NCBI RefSeq assembly: GCF_025562455.1
Contig: NZ_JAHPRO010000004.1
Span: forward strand, 1 to 64,000
DNA from: Acinetobacter sp. WU_MDCI_Axc73
GTDB taxonomy: Bacteria; Pseudomonadota; Gammaproteobacteria; Pseudomonadales; Moraxellaceae
DNA length: 64,000 nt
Direction: 5' to 3'
This document shows positions 1 to 8,496 of the stretch, in pieces. Position 1 is the first letter of the stretch. Every line of letters starts with the position of its first letter. Made by a program: the position numbers and the translations under genes. The notes under the pieces are model-generated. The model was not told where the DNA came from. It ran no database searches and saw nothing but the letters and a program-made list of their open reading frames with translations.

Positions 1-59
1 CCTCTTCGCGCTGATGGTAGTGTGGCGTTAGCCATGTGAGAGTAAGTCATCGCCAGCTT
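1..59 (+). rRNA. rrf: 5S ribosomal RNA, 3' part only
   Basis: The first bases match the 3' half of a gammaproteobacterial 5S rRNA, including the segment GATGGTAGTGTGG and the closing CATCGCCAGCT that pairs with the missing 5' end. The 5' half and the rest of the rRNA operon lie outside the window. The 3' end is estimated from the closing helix and may be off by a few bases. A strong terminator follows at once. Confidence 0.88.
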
Positions 60-67
60 TTAAATTT

Positions 68-100
68 AAAACCCCCTTACCTCTCGGTCAGGGGGTTTTT
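68..100 (+). terminator. Rho-independent terminator of the rRNA operon
   Basis: AAACCCCC and GGGGGTTTTT form a GC-rich stem followed by a T run, directly behind the 5S rRNA. This is the expected end of the rRNA transcript. Confidence 0.85.
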
Positions 101-129
101 ATTGTATATAGAAATGTAAGAATAAAGAT

Positions 130-675
130 TTAACTCACCGTTAATTCCTGAACGATCGCTTCGTTAAAGTATGGAATATCATCGGGAGTACGTGAGGTAA
201 TCAATACCCAGCCCCCTGTGTTACAACGATGTACAGTCTCATCTACCCAGTTCGCACCTGCATGTTCAAGGTCTAAGCGGATGCTTTTATAAGATGTTAA
301 GTTCTTATCTTTTATGCGTTCAGCATTAATTAGTACCCAGGGAGCATGACAAATGGCTGCAATCGGTTTTGCATGATCTGTAAAGTATTGAATAATTTTT
401 TTTGCATCTTTATCGATGCGTAATTGATCGGCGTTGACCGTACCGCCCGGTATTACCAAAATATCGTAATCAGCGGGATCTATTTTATCTAAACTTGTTA
501 GTGGTGTATAAGTTGGACCCAGTGTTTTATCATGTTTTACCGTTTGGACTTCACTTTGTTCAATCGCCGCATGAATAGCTTCTATCCCTTTTGATTGTAA
601 AAACTCAAAAGGCTTTATGAGCTCATCATGTTCAATACCTGTGTTAGAAGTGATAAATAATGCTTTGCCTGCCAT
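130..675 (-). CDS. DJ-1/PfpI family protein (type 1 glutamine amidotransferase fold)
   Basis: 181 aa, the usual length of the PfpI/YhbO/YajL branch. The nucleophile elbow AAICHAPW places the catalytic Cys at 109 with His110 next to it, and Glu15 near the N-terminus fits the conserved acidic partner of that cysteine. Family members have been described as intracellular proteases, chaperones or glyoxalase/deglycase enzymes, so the physiological reaction is left open. An AGGAT ribosome site lies ahead of the ATG. The gene is convergent with the preceding rRNA operon and seems to stand alone. No signal peptide, so it is cytoplasmic. Confidence 0.85.
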   Translation of the reverse strand: MAGKALFITSNTGIEHDELIKPFEFLQSKGIEAIHAAIEQSEVQTVKHDKTLGPTYTPLTSLDKIDPADYDILVIPGGTVNADQLRIDKDAKKIIQYFTDHAKPIAAICHAPWVLINAERIKDKNLTSYKSIRLDLEHAGANWVDETVHRCNTGGWVLITSRTPDDIPYFNEAIVQELTVS

Positions 676-1020
676 GAGATTGGATCCTACTTATTTAATA
701 TAAGAATTAGCCTAGTCAATTCTAAGGGTTTGTCCTGTTGTAGTTTGATACTTGATCTGTTGAGATCAGATAACTATGTAGGATTTATTTACATGAGAAT
801 TGATCCATAAAAAAAAGATTGAAAAAAATGAAAAGTAACTGCACAAAAAAGACAGTTGGTCAGTTTTTCAAAGTTCTGTAGTCAAGTTAACCACTCATGC
901 ATATTCTGTGATTTTTTTTATTGTTCTCGCTAAACAAACATCCTGTTTTTGTAAAGATAAAATCTAAACTAAATTAAGAGAGGCTCAAGTAATAAAATGG
1001 ATATGTTTTATCAGCATTGA
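676..1020. other. Intergenic stretch without a recognised gene
   Basis: 345 AT-rich bases between two minus-strand genes. The only structure seen is a short palindrome, TGATCT-GTTG-AGATCA at 753-768, in the region where the promoter of the PfpI gene should lie. No tRNA, convincing open frame or T-run terminator was found. Confidence 0.6.
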
Positions 1021-2124
1021 TTACATAGATTCTTGATGATGAGTTTCGCGAATTTCGGGTTTTAACGCAGTTTTCATTAGGGTGCGATGGATAAATCTCA
1101 ATTTGTCCAGAACAGCATTGGATAGAGTAAATGGATAGGCGTCCTGTAAGCCCATGCTTCTATTTAAACCATTTAAGACATAACTTAAGGCAAACCAGTT
1201 GGTGAGGGTGTGTTCAAAATCTAGCGATCCGATAGGAGATTCTTTGAAATGCATGTCTGGATCAATCTGATGATTCGCTTCTATGGCCATACCTGTGTGG
1301 TACGCAGTATCTAGGGTATCCATTATGTGCAAATAATGTGCCCATGTTTCAGCCCAGTCCTCCCAAGGATGTGCTCCTGCATAACGGCTAATGTATGAGT
1401 CCTGCCAGTGTTCATCAGAATCTTTTTGATAATATTCTTCTAATGCTTGTGCATAATCTTGACGTTCATCACCAAAATAGAGTCGAAATTCATCTAACCA
1501 CTCAGGATAAAGATGAGTCATCACATCAAAATAATAATGTCCACTTTCATGACGGAAATGGCCGAGTACCGTTCGATAATTTTCCTGCATATCTAGACGG
1601 GTTTTTTCACGATGAACAACATCGGCTTCACTAGCATTAAGTGTAATTGTGCCCAACTGATGTCCTGTCATCACAGGTTGATCGGGGAGTGGCATTAGGA
1701 AGTTAAAGCGTAGGCCATAGCGATCTTTATCGTTATTTTTGGGGCGTGGAAAAATATTCAACTGTTGGGTTAGATATAAAAAACGACGTTTGGCTTGCTC
1801 AAGGCGGCGCCAATATAGTGTGTTTTGCGGTATGGATAAATCAGGAATGGTATGCGTTAGGCGACAGGATTCACAATAGCGTTGATCACTTGCTATAGGA
1901 ATCATCCAATTACACACTTGATGATGCTGATAGTTATAACAAGGTTTATATAAGCTGTATATGTCTTTAGGATTGAGGCTTTTCCAAATACCTTCCTCAA
2001 TCTGCTCGAATGTCCCCATGGTTTTGTTTTCGACTTCGTAACCCAAGAGTGCATGGCAGTTTTCACAATGCGTATTGTTAAAAAAAACCTGATGGTGACA
2101 GTTGTGACAGTAGAAAACTTTCAT
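1021..2124 (-). CDS. Zinc-ribbon, putative zinc-dependent metallopeptidase
   Basis: 367 aa. The N-terminus is a zinc ribbon with CxxC pairs at Cys6/Cys9 and Cys20/Cys23; further cysteines at 62, 71, 84 and 87 could bind a second metal. A HESGH motif at residues 192-196 is the HExxH signature of a zincin protease, with a following region rich in His, Glu and Trp (DWAETWAHY). This combination matches the DUF2248/Peptidase_Mx-type proteins often annotated as putative zinc-binding metallopeptidases. No substrate is known to me and there is no signal peptide, so it should act in the cytoplasm. It is a single gene, separated by about 60 bases from the outer-membrane protein gene upstream of it. Confidence 0.8.
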   Translation of the reverse strand: MKVFYCHNCHHQVFFNNTHCENCHALLGYEVENKTMGTFEQIEEGIWKSLNPKDIYSLYKPCYNYQHHQVCNWMIPIASDQRYCESCRLTHTIPDLSIPQNTLYWRRLEQAKRRFLYLTQQLNIFPRPKNNDKDRYGLRFNFLMPLPDQPVMTGHQLGTITLNASEADVVHREKTRLDMQENYRTVLGHFRHESGHYYFDVMTHLYPEWLDEFRLYFGDERQDYAQALEEYYQKDSDEHWQDSYISRYAGAHPWEDWAETWAHYLHIMDTLDTAYHTGMAIEANHQIDPDMHFKESPIGSLDFEHTLTNWFALSYVLNGLNRSMGLQDAYPFTLSNAVLDKLRFIHRTLMKTALKPEIRETHHQESM

Positions 2125-2185
2125 AGGAACTAAGATTGTTAGAAAATGCTCTTATAGTTTAAGAGCATTTTAAATAAAAAAAAGT

Positions 2186-2956
2186 TTAAAAATGTGCTTC
2201 TAGTCCAACATAAGGACCTTTAAATTCCATTTTTAAACTATCGTTGTCATCATCAAGGTCAATATTTAAAATGCGGTAGCCTACTTTTGCACCGACATCA
2301 ACCAATAAATTCTGAATCATATTATATTGAAGTTCTGCCTGAAAATCGCTAATTCTGACATCATCATAATCGCTATACAGCATTTCGGCTTTGGCTTGAA
2401 AACCTGTAAACGGAAGCTTACCCCCGACTTGAGCATACACGAGTGGATTATAACCATCGAATTTAATGGTTTTATACAGAATATCATTAGTCGATTTGAA
2501 CTGATATTGTTTGACTTGACCATCTAATTTAAGTACGCCTAAACCGACATCAGCACTGATGATATTATCTAAAATTTCGTAATATAAGATCAGGTCAGTT
2601 TGATCTAAGTTAACATTGGCTTGATCCAAAAAAAGCGTATTTGCCTGTGCATCCAGATCTAATTTTGTATATTTGAGTTTTACGTTGGGAATTATCGGTA
2701 CAGGATGCTCAATCGCCAAAGAAGCTTGAAAAACACCGTTACGATCAAAGTTATATTTAGTTGAATTATCGATGTAAGGATCTAAAATAAGTTGATTACT
2801 ATTAGCATCATTATATAAAGAACCCGAGTGATGTTCAGTTACATTACCATCTACCGACCAATAATTAATATCCCCTGTGACACCAATAAAATCGGCCTGT
2901 GCCAGACCGCTTAAAGTTAAACCCATGACACATATTGCACTTCGAAGCATTTTCAT
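2186..2956 (-). CDS. Outer-membrane beta-barrel protein (TIGR04219-like)
   Basis: 256 aa with a clear Sec signal peptide (LTLSGLAQA before DFIGV) and alternating hydrophobic/polar strands that end in an aromatic residue (GLEAHF), the usual C-terminal signature for outer-membrane insertion. Length and the opening strand DFIGVTGDINYW fit the TIGR04219 family of small outer-membrane proteins of unknown function. The ATG at 2956 has AAGGAT about 13 bases upstream, a longish spacing; Met3 is a possible alternative. It probably makes an 8- to 10-stranded barrel. No partner gene is evident. Confidence 0.8.
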   Translation of the reverse strand: MKMLRSAICVMGLTLSGLAQADFIGVTGDINYWSVDGNVTEHHSGSLYNDANSNQLILDPYIDNSTKYNFDRNGVFQASLAIEHPVPIIPNVKLKYTKLDLDAQANTLFLDQANVNLDQTDLILYYEILDNIISADVGLGVLKLDGQVKQYQFKSTNDILYKTIKFDGYNPLVYAQVGGKLPFTGFQAKAEMLYSDYDDVRISDFQAELQYNMIQNLLVDVGAKVGYRILNIDLDDDNDSLKMEFKGPYVGLEAHF

Positions 2957-3105
2957 CGTGACAAACTATCCTTGAAAATTATCTAAAACTTTTTTTGAAT
3001 GGTATCTGTTACCGAATAACAGCCGATTAATCAGCATAAACAGCGCATGATATAAGAATAAGTATCGAAATACATTGACTAAATTTAAATAAGGAAGAAT
3101 TAATT

Positions 3106-4554
3106 ATGCCGTCAAAAATGCCAACTCCTGCTGAATATCCGTTATACGTTGCAGGTAAACCCGTCAAAACAGGACAATGGTTAGAAGTGCAACATAAATT
3201 TCATCATGAATTATATGCAAAAGTTGCACTTGCAGACGCTAAAACTATCGAAAAAGCCACTGTGGCAGCGATAAAAGCAGAAACTGAAATGGCGGCACTG
3301 AAGCCGTATGAAAAACAAAAAATATTATTGCATTGCGTCAAACGTTTTACTGAGGAAAAATCACTTTTCACTGAAATCCTGATTGCCGAGGGAGGCAAAC
3401 CACGCAGTGCGGCCGCAGCTGAAGTTGAGCGTTTGATAAATACTTTCCAATTGGCTGCTGATGCGACGACTCAAATGGACAGTGGTCGTGTTTTGCCTTT
3501 AGCTGTTACTCCAGTTGCAGCTGCGTATCAAGGTATGGTGCGTCATGTACCCATTGGTGCTATTTCTCTCATTAGCCCCTTTAATTTCCCACTCAATTTA
3601 ACTGCGCATAAAATTGCACCTGCGATTGCAGCGGGATGTCCATTTATCTTAAAACCAGCCAGTTTAACGCCGATCAGTGCGATCAAAATTGCTGAGATTT
3701 TAGCTGAAACAGAATTGCCAAAAGGAGCTTGGTCAATTTTACCTTGTGAACGTAGTGCTGCCGATATTCTTGTGACAGATGACCGCTTTAAAATGCTGAG
3801 TTTTACAGGATCAGATCAAGTCGGATGGGATATGAAAGCCAGAGCAGGTCGTAAAAAAGTAACATTAGAACTGGGGGGTAATGCAGCAGTCATGATAGAA
3901 CCTGATACAGAACTAACTGATGCTTTTATTGATCGATTAATTGCAGGGGCTTATGGTCAAGCTGGGCAAGTATGTATTAGTGTGCAGCGAATTTTAGTAC
4001 ACGTTGATATCTATACTGATCTAAAGAAAAAACTTGTCGCTAAAGTCAAAAAACTAAAAGCAGGTGATCCTGATCTTGCAACCACTTTGGTTGGTCCAAT
4101 GATTAAAGAAAAAGAAGCGATTCGTTTAAAAAAATGGCTAGATAAAGCTGAGAAAAAAGGTGCAAAAATTCTTGCAGGTGGCATATTGGAAGGAGTGATG
4201 TTTGAAGCAACCTTGGTTGAAAATGTCGATGAAAAACTTGAAATTTATAAAGACGAAGCTTTTGGTCCTGTCGCGATCTTAGAGAAATATAAGAATTTTG
4301 AACAAGGGATTGCAAAAATTAATAGCAGCCGTTTTGGTTTACAAGCTGGTGTATACACCCAAAACCTCAATAACATGATGTATGCATGGCAACATTTGCA
4401 TGTCGGTGGCGTGATTATCAATGATGTTCCGACTTTCCGTGTTGATAATATGCCTTATGGAGGTGTTAAGGATTCAGGCTTGGGAAGAGAGGGAATTCAT
4501 TCAGCTATTCGTGATATGCAGGAAGAGCGTTTATTGGTCATTAAACAGCCTTAA
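3106..4554 (+). CDS. NAD(P)-dependent aldehyde dehydrogenase family protein
   Basis: 482 aa, the full length of the ALDH superfamily. Key residues are in place: Asn160 in SPFNFPL (oxyanion hole), FTGS at 233-236 in the cofactor fold, general base Glu255 in LELGG, nucleophile Cys290 in GQVCISVQR, and the EAFGPV motif near the C-terminus. It should oxidise an aldehyde to the acid in the cytoplasm; the substrate cannot be read from sequence. A strong AAGGAAGAA ribosome site precedes the ATG. The convergent AraC regulator begins 13 bases beyond the stop codon, but neighbourhood alone does not prove that it controls this gene. Confidence 0.92.
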   Translation: MPSKMPTPAEYPLYVAGKPVKTGQWLEVQHKFHHELYAKVALADAKTIEKATVAAIKAETEMAALKPYEKQKILLHCVKRFTEEKSLFTEILIAEGGKPRSAAAAEVERLINTFQLAADATTQMDSGRVLPLAVTPVAAAYQGMVRHVPIGAISLISPFNFPLNLTAHKIAPAIAAGCPFILKPASLTPISAIKIAEILAETELPKGAWSILPCERSAADILVTDDRFKMLSFTGSDQVGWDMKARAGRKKVTLELGGNAAVMIEPDTELTDAFIDRLIAGAYGQAGQVCISVQRILVHVDIYTDLKKKLVAKVKKLKAGDPDLATTLVGPMIKEKEAIRLKKWLDKAEKKGAKILAGGILEGVMFEATLVENVDEKLEIYKDEAFGPVAILEKYKNFEQGIAKINSSRFGLQAGVYTQNLNNMMYAWQHLHVGGVIINDVPTFRVDNMPYGGVKDSGLGREGIHSAIRDMQEERLLVIKQP

Positions 4555-4567
4555 TTTATCCATCATT

Positions 4568-5353
4568 TTAAATACGAGTGTCTGTTGCAAAGCAGGCACT
4601 CGGTGAAATACCAAAGTATTGCTTAAAACTTGCACTAAATGCACTTTGGCTAGAAAATCCAAGATCCAGAGCGATACTCAGGATTTTTTCACCCTGAGTG
4701 AGGCGCTCCAGAGCAAGGAGTAATCTAGCTTGTTGCCGCCAGCGTCCAAAACTAAGACCTGTTTGTTTTTGAAAATGCCGTTGAAAGGTAATTTTACTCA
4801 TATTTAATTGCTGGCTAATATCTTCAATACGCAGCAAATGATATGGTTCGTCCAGAACTTTCTGACATAGATGCTGTAGATGACTTTGTGTTGGCCAAGG
4901 CAGAAAGAAAGGAAGTTTCGGCATTTGTTGAAGTTCATCTAACAATAACAAATTGATCCTATCTTCACGAGTATTCGCTGTATAAGGTTCATGAATTTCG
5001 CTACTGGCAAAAATTAATTCACGCAATAAAGCTGAAATTTTAATCACACAGATGGCTTGTTCAAATTGAATATTTAGCTCAGGCGCAATAAAGATCGAAC
5101 GCATATGTACATCATTGAGCATGCTAATAGCATGGGGCATTTGAGGTGAAAGCCAAACGCCATGCTGAGCAGGAACAATCCACTTTCCTTTATGTGTTTC
5201 AACTAACATACTACCCTGCACCGCATATAGAAGTTGTGCCCGCGCATGTTGATGCCAATTAAAATAATGGTGCTGAGGGTAGAGCGCAGATAAGCAATAA
5301 AGTGAACTTTGTGCTACTTCAAAACACTCAAAATAATTAGGATCAGACGGCAT
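4568..5353 (-). CDS. AraC family transcriptional regulator with cupin sensor
   Basis: 261 aa from the ATG at 5353 (an upstream in-frame TTG at 5377 is less likely). The N-terminal half is a cupin-like AraC ligand-binding domain (HYFNWHQHARAQLLYAVQG). The C-terminal ~100 residues hold the two helix-turn-helix motifs; the second, LGFSSQSAFSASFKQYFGISPS, is diagnostic of AraC/XylS. It faces away from the DUF815 ATPase gene, so both promoters must sit in the roughly 90 bases between the two start codons. The ligand is unknown. The nearby aldehyde dehydrogenase is the obvious candidate target, which is inference. Confidence 0.88.
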   Translation of the reverse strand: MPSDPNYFECFEVAQSSLYCLSALYPQHHYFNWHQHARAQLLYAVQGSMLVETHKGKWIVPAQHGVWLSPQMPHAISMLNDVHMRSIFIAPELNIQFEQAICVIKISALLRELIFASSEIHEPYTANTREDRINLLLLDELQQMPKLPFFLPWPTQSHLQHLCQKVLDEPYHLLRIEDISQQLNMSKITFQRHFQKQTGLSFGRWRQQARLLLALERLTQGEKILSIALDLGFSSQSAFSASFKQYFGISPSACFATDTRI

Positions 5354-5446
5354 ATTTAGATGATATTTTAGCGACAATTTTTGAGATTTTATCGAAATAC
5401 TTTCAAATTAAATAGTCTTACACTATGGTTCTATCATGATAGGAGC

Positions 5447-6367
5447 ATGGCTTTGGAACAATTCACTGCCGAGTTGATTCAGACGGTAAAACAACTTAAT
5501 GATCAATTGCAAAGTATTGCGCAGGCACTTAATCAGTTTAGCCCACAAACTATTGTGGATGATCAACTATTCGAGCAAGCGATAGCATTTCGTTGGGAGA
5601 AAACTGAGGATCCACGTTACAGAGGTAATCTTGTTCCAATTCGGCATCCACAGCTCAGTTCATTTAATGCTTTGAGTAATATTGATCTGCAACTGAATAA
5701 GGTTAAAGATAATACTGAAGCTTTTGTCAAAGGCTATTTTGCCAATAATGTATTATTGACAGGTGCACGTGGGACGGGGAAATCATCCATTGTCAAAGCG
5801 TGTTTAAATGAGTTTCATGCACAAGGATTGCGTATTATTGAGCTTGAAAAGAAAGATCTCAATGATTTACCTAAAATTGTTAATTTAATTGCAGATCGGC
5901 CAGAGCGATTTATTATTTTTTGTGATGATTTGGCTTTTGAAGCGGGTGATACGTCTTATGCTGGTTTAAAAACTGTACTGGATGGTTCATTGTCTGCCAG
6001 TGCGGATAATGTCTTGATTTATGCGACATCTAACCGTAAACATATGGTGACCGAATACCAGCGGGATAATCAGGAGTTTTTTGCTTCGGAAAATGGAGAA
6101 ATTCATCCGGGTGACAGTGTTGAGCAGAAAGTATCTTTGGCAGATCGTTTCGGTTTACAAATCCATTTTTACTCATTTTCACAAGTTGAGTATTTAAATA
6201 CAGTCAAACTATGGTTAGTCGAATATGGTTGGCAGGAAGATGAAATCGAGCAAGTTAAACAGCAGGCCATTCAGTATGCAACCCAAAAAGGTAATCGTTC
6301 AGGACGAATCGCCAATCAATTTGCCAAAATGCTCAGTGGACAACGCGCATTACAACAGGATCGATAA
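5447..6367 (+). CDS. DUF815 family AAA-type ATPase
   Basis: About 306 aa from the ATG at 5447; the frame is open further upstream to a TTG at 5381, but that would place the start almost on top of the divergent AraC gene. Walker A is GARGTGKSS, Walker B is FIIFCDDLAFE, and YATSNRKH fits sensor 1, the standard pattern of DUF815. Members are conserved P-loop ATPases of unknown role. The assigned ATG has AGGAG only one base away, an unusually tight spacing, so the start is not certain. The stop codon is followed five bases later by a perfect parS-like palindrome. Confidence 0.83.
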   Translation: MALEQFTAELIQTVKQLNDQLQSIAQALNQFSPQTIVDDQLFEQAIAFRWEKTEDPRYRGNLVPIRHPQLSSFNALSNIDLQLNKVKDNTEAFVKGYFANNVLLTGARGTGKSSIVKACLNEFHAQGLRIIELEKKDLNDLPKIVNLIADRPERFIIFCDDLAFEAGDTSYAGLKTVLDGSLSASADNVLIYATSNRKHMVTEYQRDNQEFFASENGEIHPGDSVEQKVSLADRFGLQIHFYSFSQVEYLNTVKLWLVEYGWQEDEIEQVKQQAIQYATQKGNRSGRIANQFAKMLSGQRALQQDR

Positions 6368-6372
6368 ATTAA

Positions 6373-6388
6373 AGTTCCACGTGGAACA
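6373..6388. promoter_or_regulatory. parS: parS site (ParB binding palindrome), copy 1
   Basis: AGTTCCACGTGGAACA contains the perfect 14-bp palindrome GTTCCACGTGGAAC. It matches the bacterial centromere consensus TGTTNCACGTGNAACA and equals the form used in Pseudomonas. ParB (Spo0J) binds such sites near the replication origin to segregate chromosomes. It is intergenic here, five bases after the DUF815 stop codon. An identical core occurs at 37259-37272. Confidence 0.85.
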
Positions 6389-6411
6389 AATCCAAATGTC
6401 AATGTAAGCAA

Positions 6412-6441
6412 CAGGGGGAGAGGTAACTTTCCCCCTTTTTT
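6412..6441 (+). terminator. Rho-independent terminator after the DUF815 gene
   Basis: GGGGGAG and TTCCCCC form a stem with a short loop, followed by six or more T residues. It lies about 45 bases after the DUF815 stop codon and just beyond parS. Confidence 0.8.
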
Positions 6442-6778
6442 AGTTTGCAAATCGTATTGTTGAGTGAGATTAAAATTTTTAAAAATAAAACTCAAAATTT
6501 AGAAAAAAAACGAATCAATGATAAAACCTCAAAATCATGGTTCTATTTACAGCAAAGTACAAGAAAATCAGTTAAAAAGTGGGTATGGTTCATAGATTAG
6601 AAAGACAAAAATAAATGACGATCTTTAAGGAAGACGGAATAATTTTTGTCTATTTGGACAATCATGAGGCTCAAAAGGCGAGATAACGTCCACACCAAAA
6701 CAAATCTTATGAAATGGTATTGATCTTGCAACGTTCAATAACTAATCCAAGCAAGCTCAAAACGAAGGATGATCATTT
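6442..6778. other. Intergenic leader upstream of the NSS transporter
   Basis: About 340 AT-rich bases between the terminator and the transporter gene. It must hold the promoter of the symporter operon, but no box stands out clearly enough to assign. No small open frame, tRNA or riboswitch-like structure was recognised. AAGGA just before 6779 is the ribosome site. Confidence 0.5.
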
Positions 6779-8257
6779 ATGGCTGATACTCGTGAAAACT
6801 GGTCTTCACGATCTGGTTTTATTATTGCTGCCGTCGGCTCCGCAGTGGGTTTAGGTAACATTTGGCGTTTTCCTTATGTTGCCTATGAGAATGGTGGCGG
6901 GGCATTTTTAATTCCGTATTTATTAGCACTTATTACGGCAGGATTGCCTCTTTTATTTTTAGATTATGCAGTAGGACATAAAGCCCGAAGTTCCCCGCCT
7001 AAAGCCTATCGTAAATTATTTCGAGGAGGCGAAACATTAGGTTGGTGGCAAGTCTGTGTATGTATCATTATTGGCTTATATTATGCCAGTGTGCTGACAT
7101 GGGCAGGAAGTTACGTTTATTTCTCTATTGGACAAATGTGGGGCAGTGATCCGGAAAGTTTTTTCTTTAAAACTTATTTACAAACCACGGATGCCGCAAA
7201 CTTTGACCTGCGATTTGTAGGGCATCTATTTTGGCCTATTTTAGGGATTTGGGCATTAACCTTAATTATTCTGTATGGTGGTGTAAAAAAAGGAGTAGAG
7301 CTTTCCAATAAAATCTTCATGCCTTTATTATTCGTTCTATTTACTATTTTGGTGATACAAGCTTTACGTCTACCGGGCGCAGTAGATGGGTTAAATGCCT
7401 TTTTTACTCCGAACTGGTCAGCAATGATGGACTATAAAGTTTGGTTGGCTGCCTATGGCCATACGTTTTTCTCATTGTCCGTCGGTTTTGGAATTATGGT
7501 GACTTATGCTTCGTATCTGAAGCCAAAGACTGATCTTACAGGTTCCGGTTTAATTGTTGGTTTTGCAAATGCATCGACTGAAATTCTAGCGGGTATTGGT
7601 ATTTTTGCCGCGTTGGGTTTCATGGCGCATATTGCTCATAGCAATGTACAGGATGTGGTGAGTGGCGGTATTGGGCTGGCCTTTATTGCATTTCCTAAAA
7701 TTATTTCCAGTCTGGGTGCTGGGGGCGATTTATTTGGTATTTTATTTTTTGCTTCACTTTTCGTGGCAGGAATTTCTTCAATGGTCAGTATCTTGGAAGT
7801 GCCCATTGCAGCCATGCAGGATAAGCTAAAATGGAGTCGTAAAAAAGCTGTCACGATTGTAGGTGGAGGAAGTGCTGTTGTTTCAATCGTTTTATTCTCA
7901 AGTGTGAATTCCATTAAGCTGGTCGATATCGTCGATCACTTTATTAATAATATCGGCATTATTGGTGGCGCACTGGTTTCGATTATTGCAGTTGCATGGT
8001 TTAAGCGTTCGGCTTTACTCGAACTGCGTAACCATATTAATGCAATTTCAACGATTCAATTGGGCAATGGCTGGAATTTCACCCTTACCGTGATTACGTC
8101 AATGATCTTGCTTGTTACATTATCGATGACAGTTTATCACTTGTTATTAAAAGGCTATGGTGATTATAGTATCAGTATGCAGTGGATATTTGGTTGGGGC
8201 TGCATTATTTTCTGTGCAGTGATTGCGTTGATTTTATCTAAAATGCAAGATCGTTAG
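6779..8257 (+). CDS. Neurotransmitter:sodium symporter (NSS) family transporter, large subunit
   Basis: 492 aa with about 12 hydrophobic segments. The N-terminal signature SRSGFIIAAVGSAVGLGNIWRF is the sodium- and substrate-binding helix 1 of the NSS/SNF family (LeuT, MetP). It should import an amino acid with Na+ across the inner membrane. The gene is followed after ten bases by a 47-residue MetS-like subunit, which argues for a MetPS-type methionine/alanine importer, although the substrate is inferred only by analogy. An AAGGA ribosome site precedes the ATG. Confidence 0.9.
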   Translation: MADTRENWSSRSGFIIAAVGSAVGLGNIWRFPYVAYENGGGAFLIPYLLALITAGLPLLFLDYAVGHKARSSPPKAYRKLFRGGETLGWWQVCVCIIIGLYYASVLTWAGSYVYFSIGQMWGSDPESFFFKTYLQTTDAANFDLRFVGHLFWPILGIWALTLIILYGGVKKGVELSNKIFMPLLFVLFTILVIQALRLPGAVDGLNAFFTPNWSAMMDYKVWLAAYGHTFFSLSVGFGIMVTYASYLKPKTDLTGSGLIVGFANASTEILAGIGIFAALGFMAHIAHSNVQDVVSGGIGLAFIAFPKIISSLGAGGDLFGILFFASLFVAGISSMVSILEVPIAAMQDKLKWSRKKAVTIVGGGSAVVSIVLFSSVNSIKLVDIVDHFINNIGIIGGALVSIIAVAWFKRSALLELRNHINAISTIQLGNGWNFTLTVITSMILLVTLSMTVYHLLLKGYGDYSISMQWIFGWGCIIFCAVIALILSKMQDR

Positions 8258-8267
8258 GAGAGCCAGA

Positions 8268-8411
8268 ATGAATACTTCAGCTATTGTCATGATGGTGATC
8301 TCGATGGTGTTTTTATGGGGAGGACTGGCATTGTCTATCTTGCATTTAAGCAAACATCCCGAAGAACTGGACGAAGTACTTGATGAGGTTAAAGATCAGC
8401 ATACGCTTTGA
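8268..8411 (+). CDS. MetS-like small subunit of the NSS transporter
   Basis: 47 aa, starting MNTSAIVMMVISMVFLWGGL: a single membrane helix with a GG pair, then a short acidic tail (HPEELDEVLDEVKDQ). This is the form of the MetS/MaAIMP small subunits encoded next to bacterial NSS transporters and needed for the activity of Corynebacterium MetP. TAGGAG lies seven or so bases before the ATG, and the gene begins ten bases after the transporter stop codon, so the two are surely cotranscribed. Confidence 0.85.
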   Translation: MNTSAIVMMVISMVFLWGGLALSILHLSKHPEELDEVLDEVKDQHTL

Positions 8412-8430
8412 TTTTAAGTACTAGAATAAA

Positions 8431-8459
8431 TTGATTTGTTGAAAATGAAAGTCATTATC
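8431..8459 (+). promoter_or_regulatory. Putative promoter with Fur-like box ahead of the ZIP transporter
   Basis: GAAAATGAAAGTCATTATC (8441-8459) matches 16 of 19 positions of the Fur consensus GATAATGATAATCATTATC. It overlaps a possible promoter, TTGATT (8431-8436), 16-base spacer, CATTAT (8453-8458). Binding there would block polymerase, so iron (or a related metal) repression of the downstream ZIP gene is inferred. Confidence 0.55.
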
Positions 8460-8496
8460 ATTTATGATGATGGCTTTCTTTTTAGGAGCAATTTCA

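Noticed and set aside
5381..5446. Longer N-terminus of the DUF815 protein from a TTG start
   Set aside because: It would leave only a few bases to the divergent AraC gene and no room for two promoters; no ribosome site is present.
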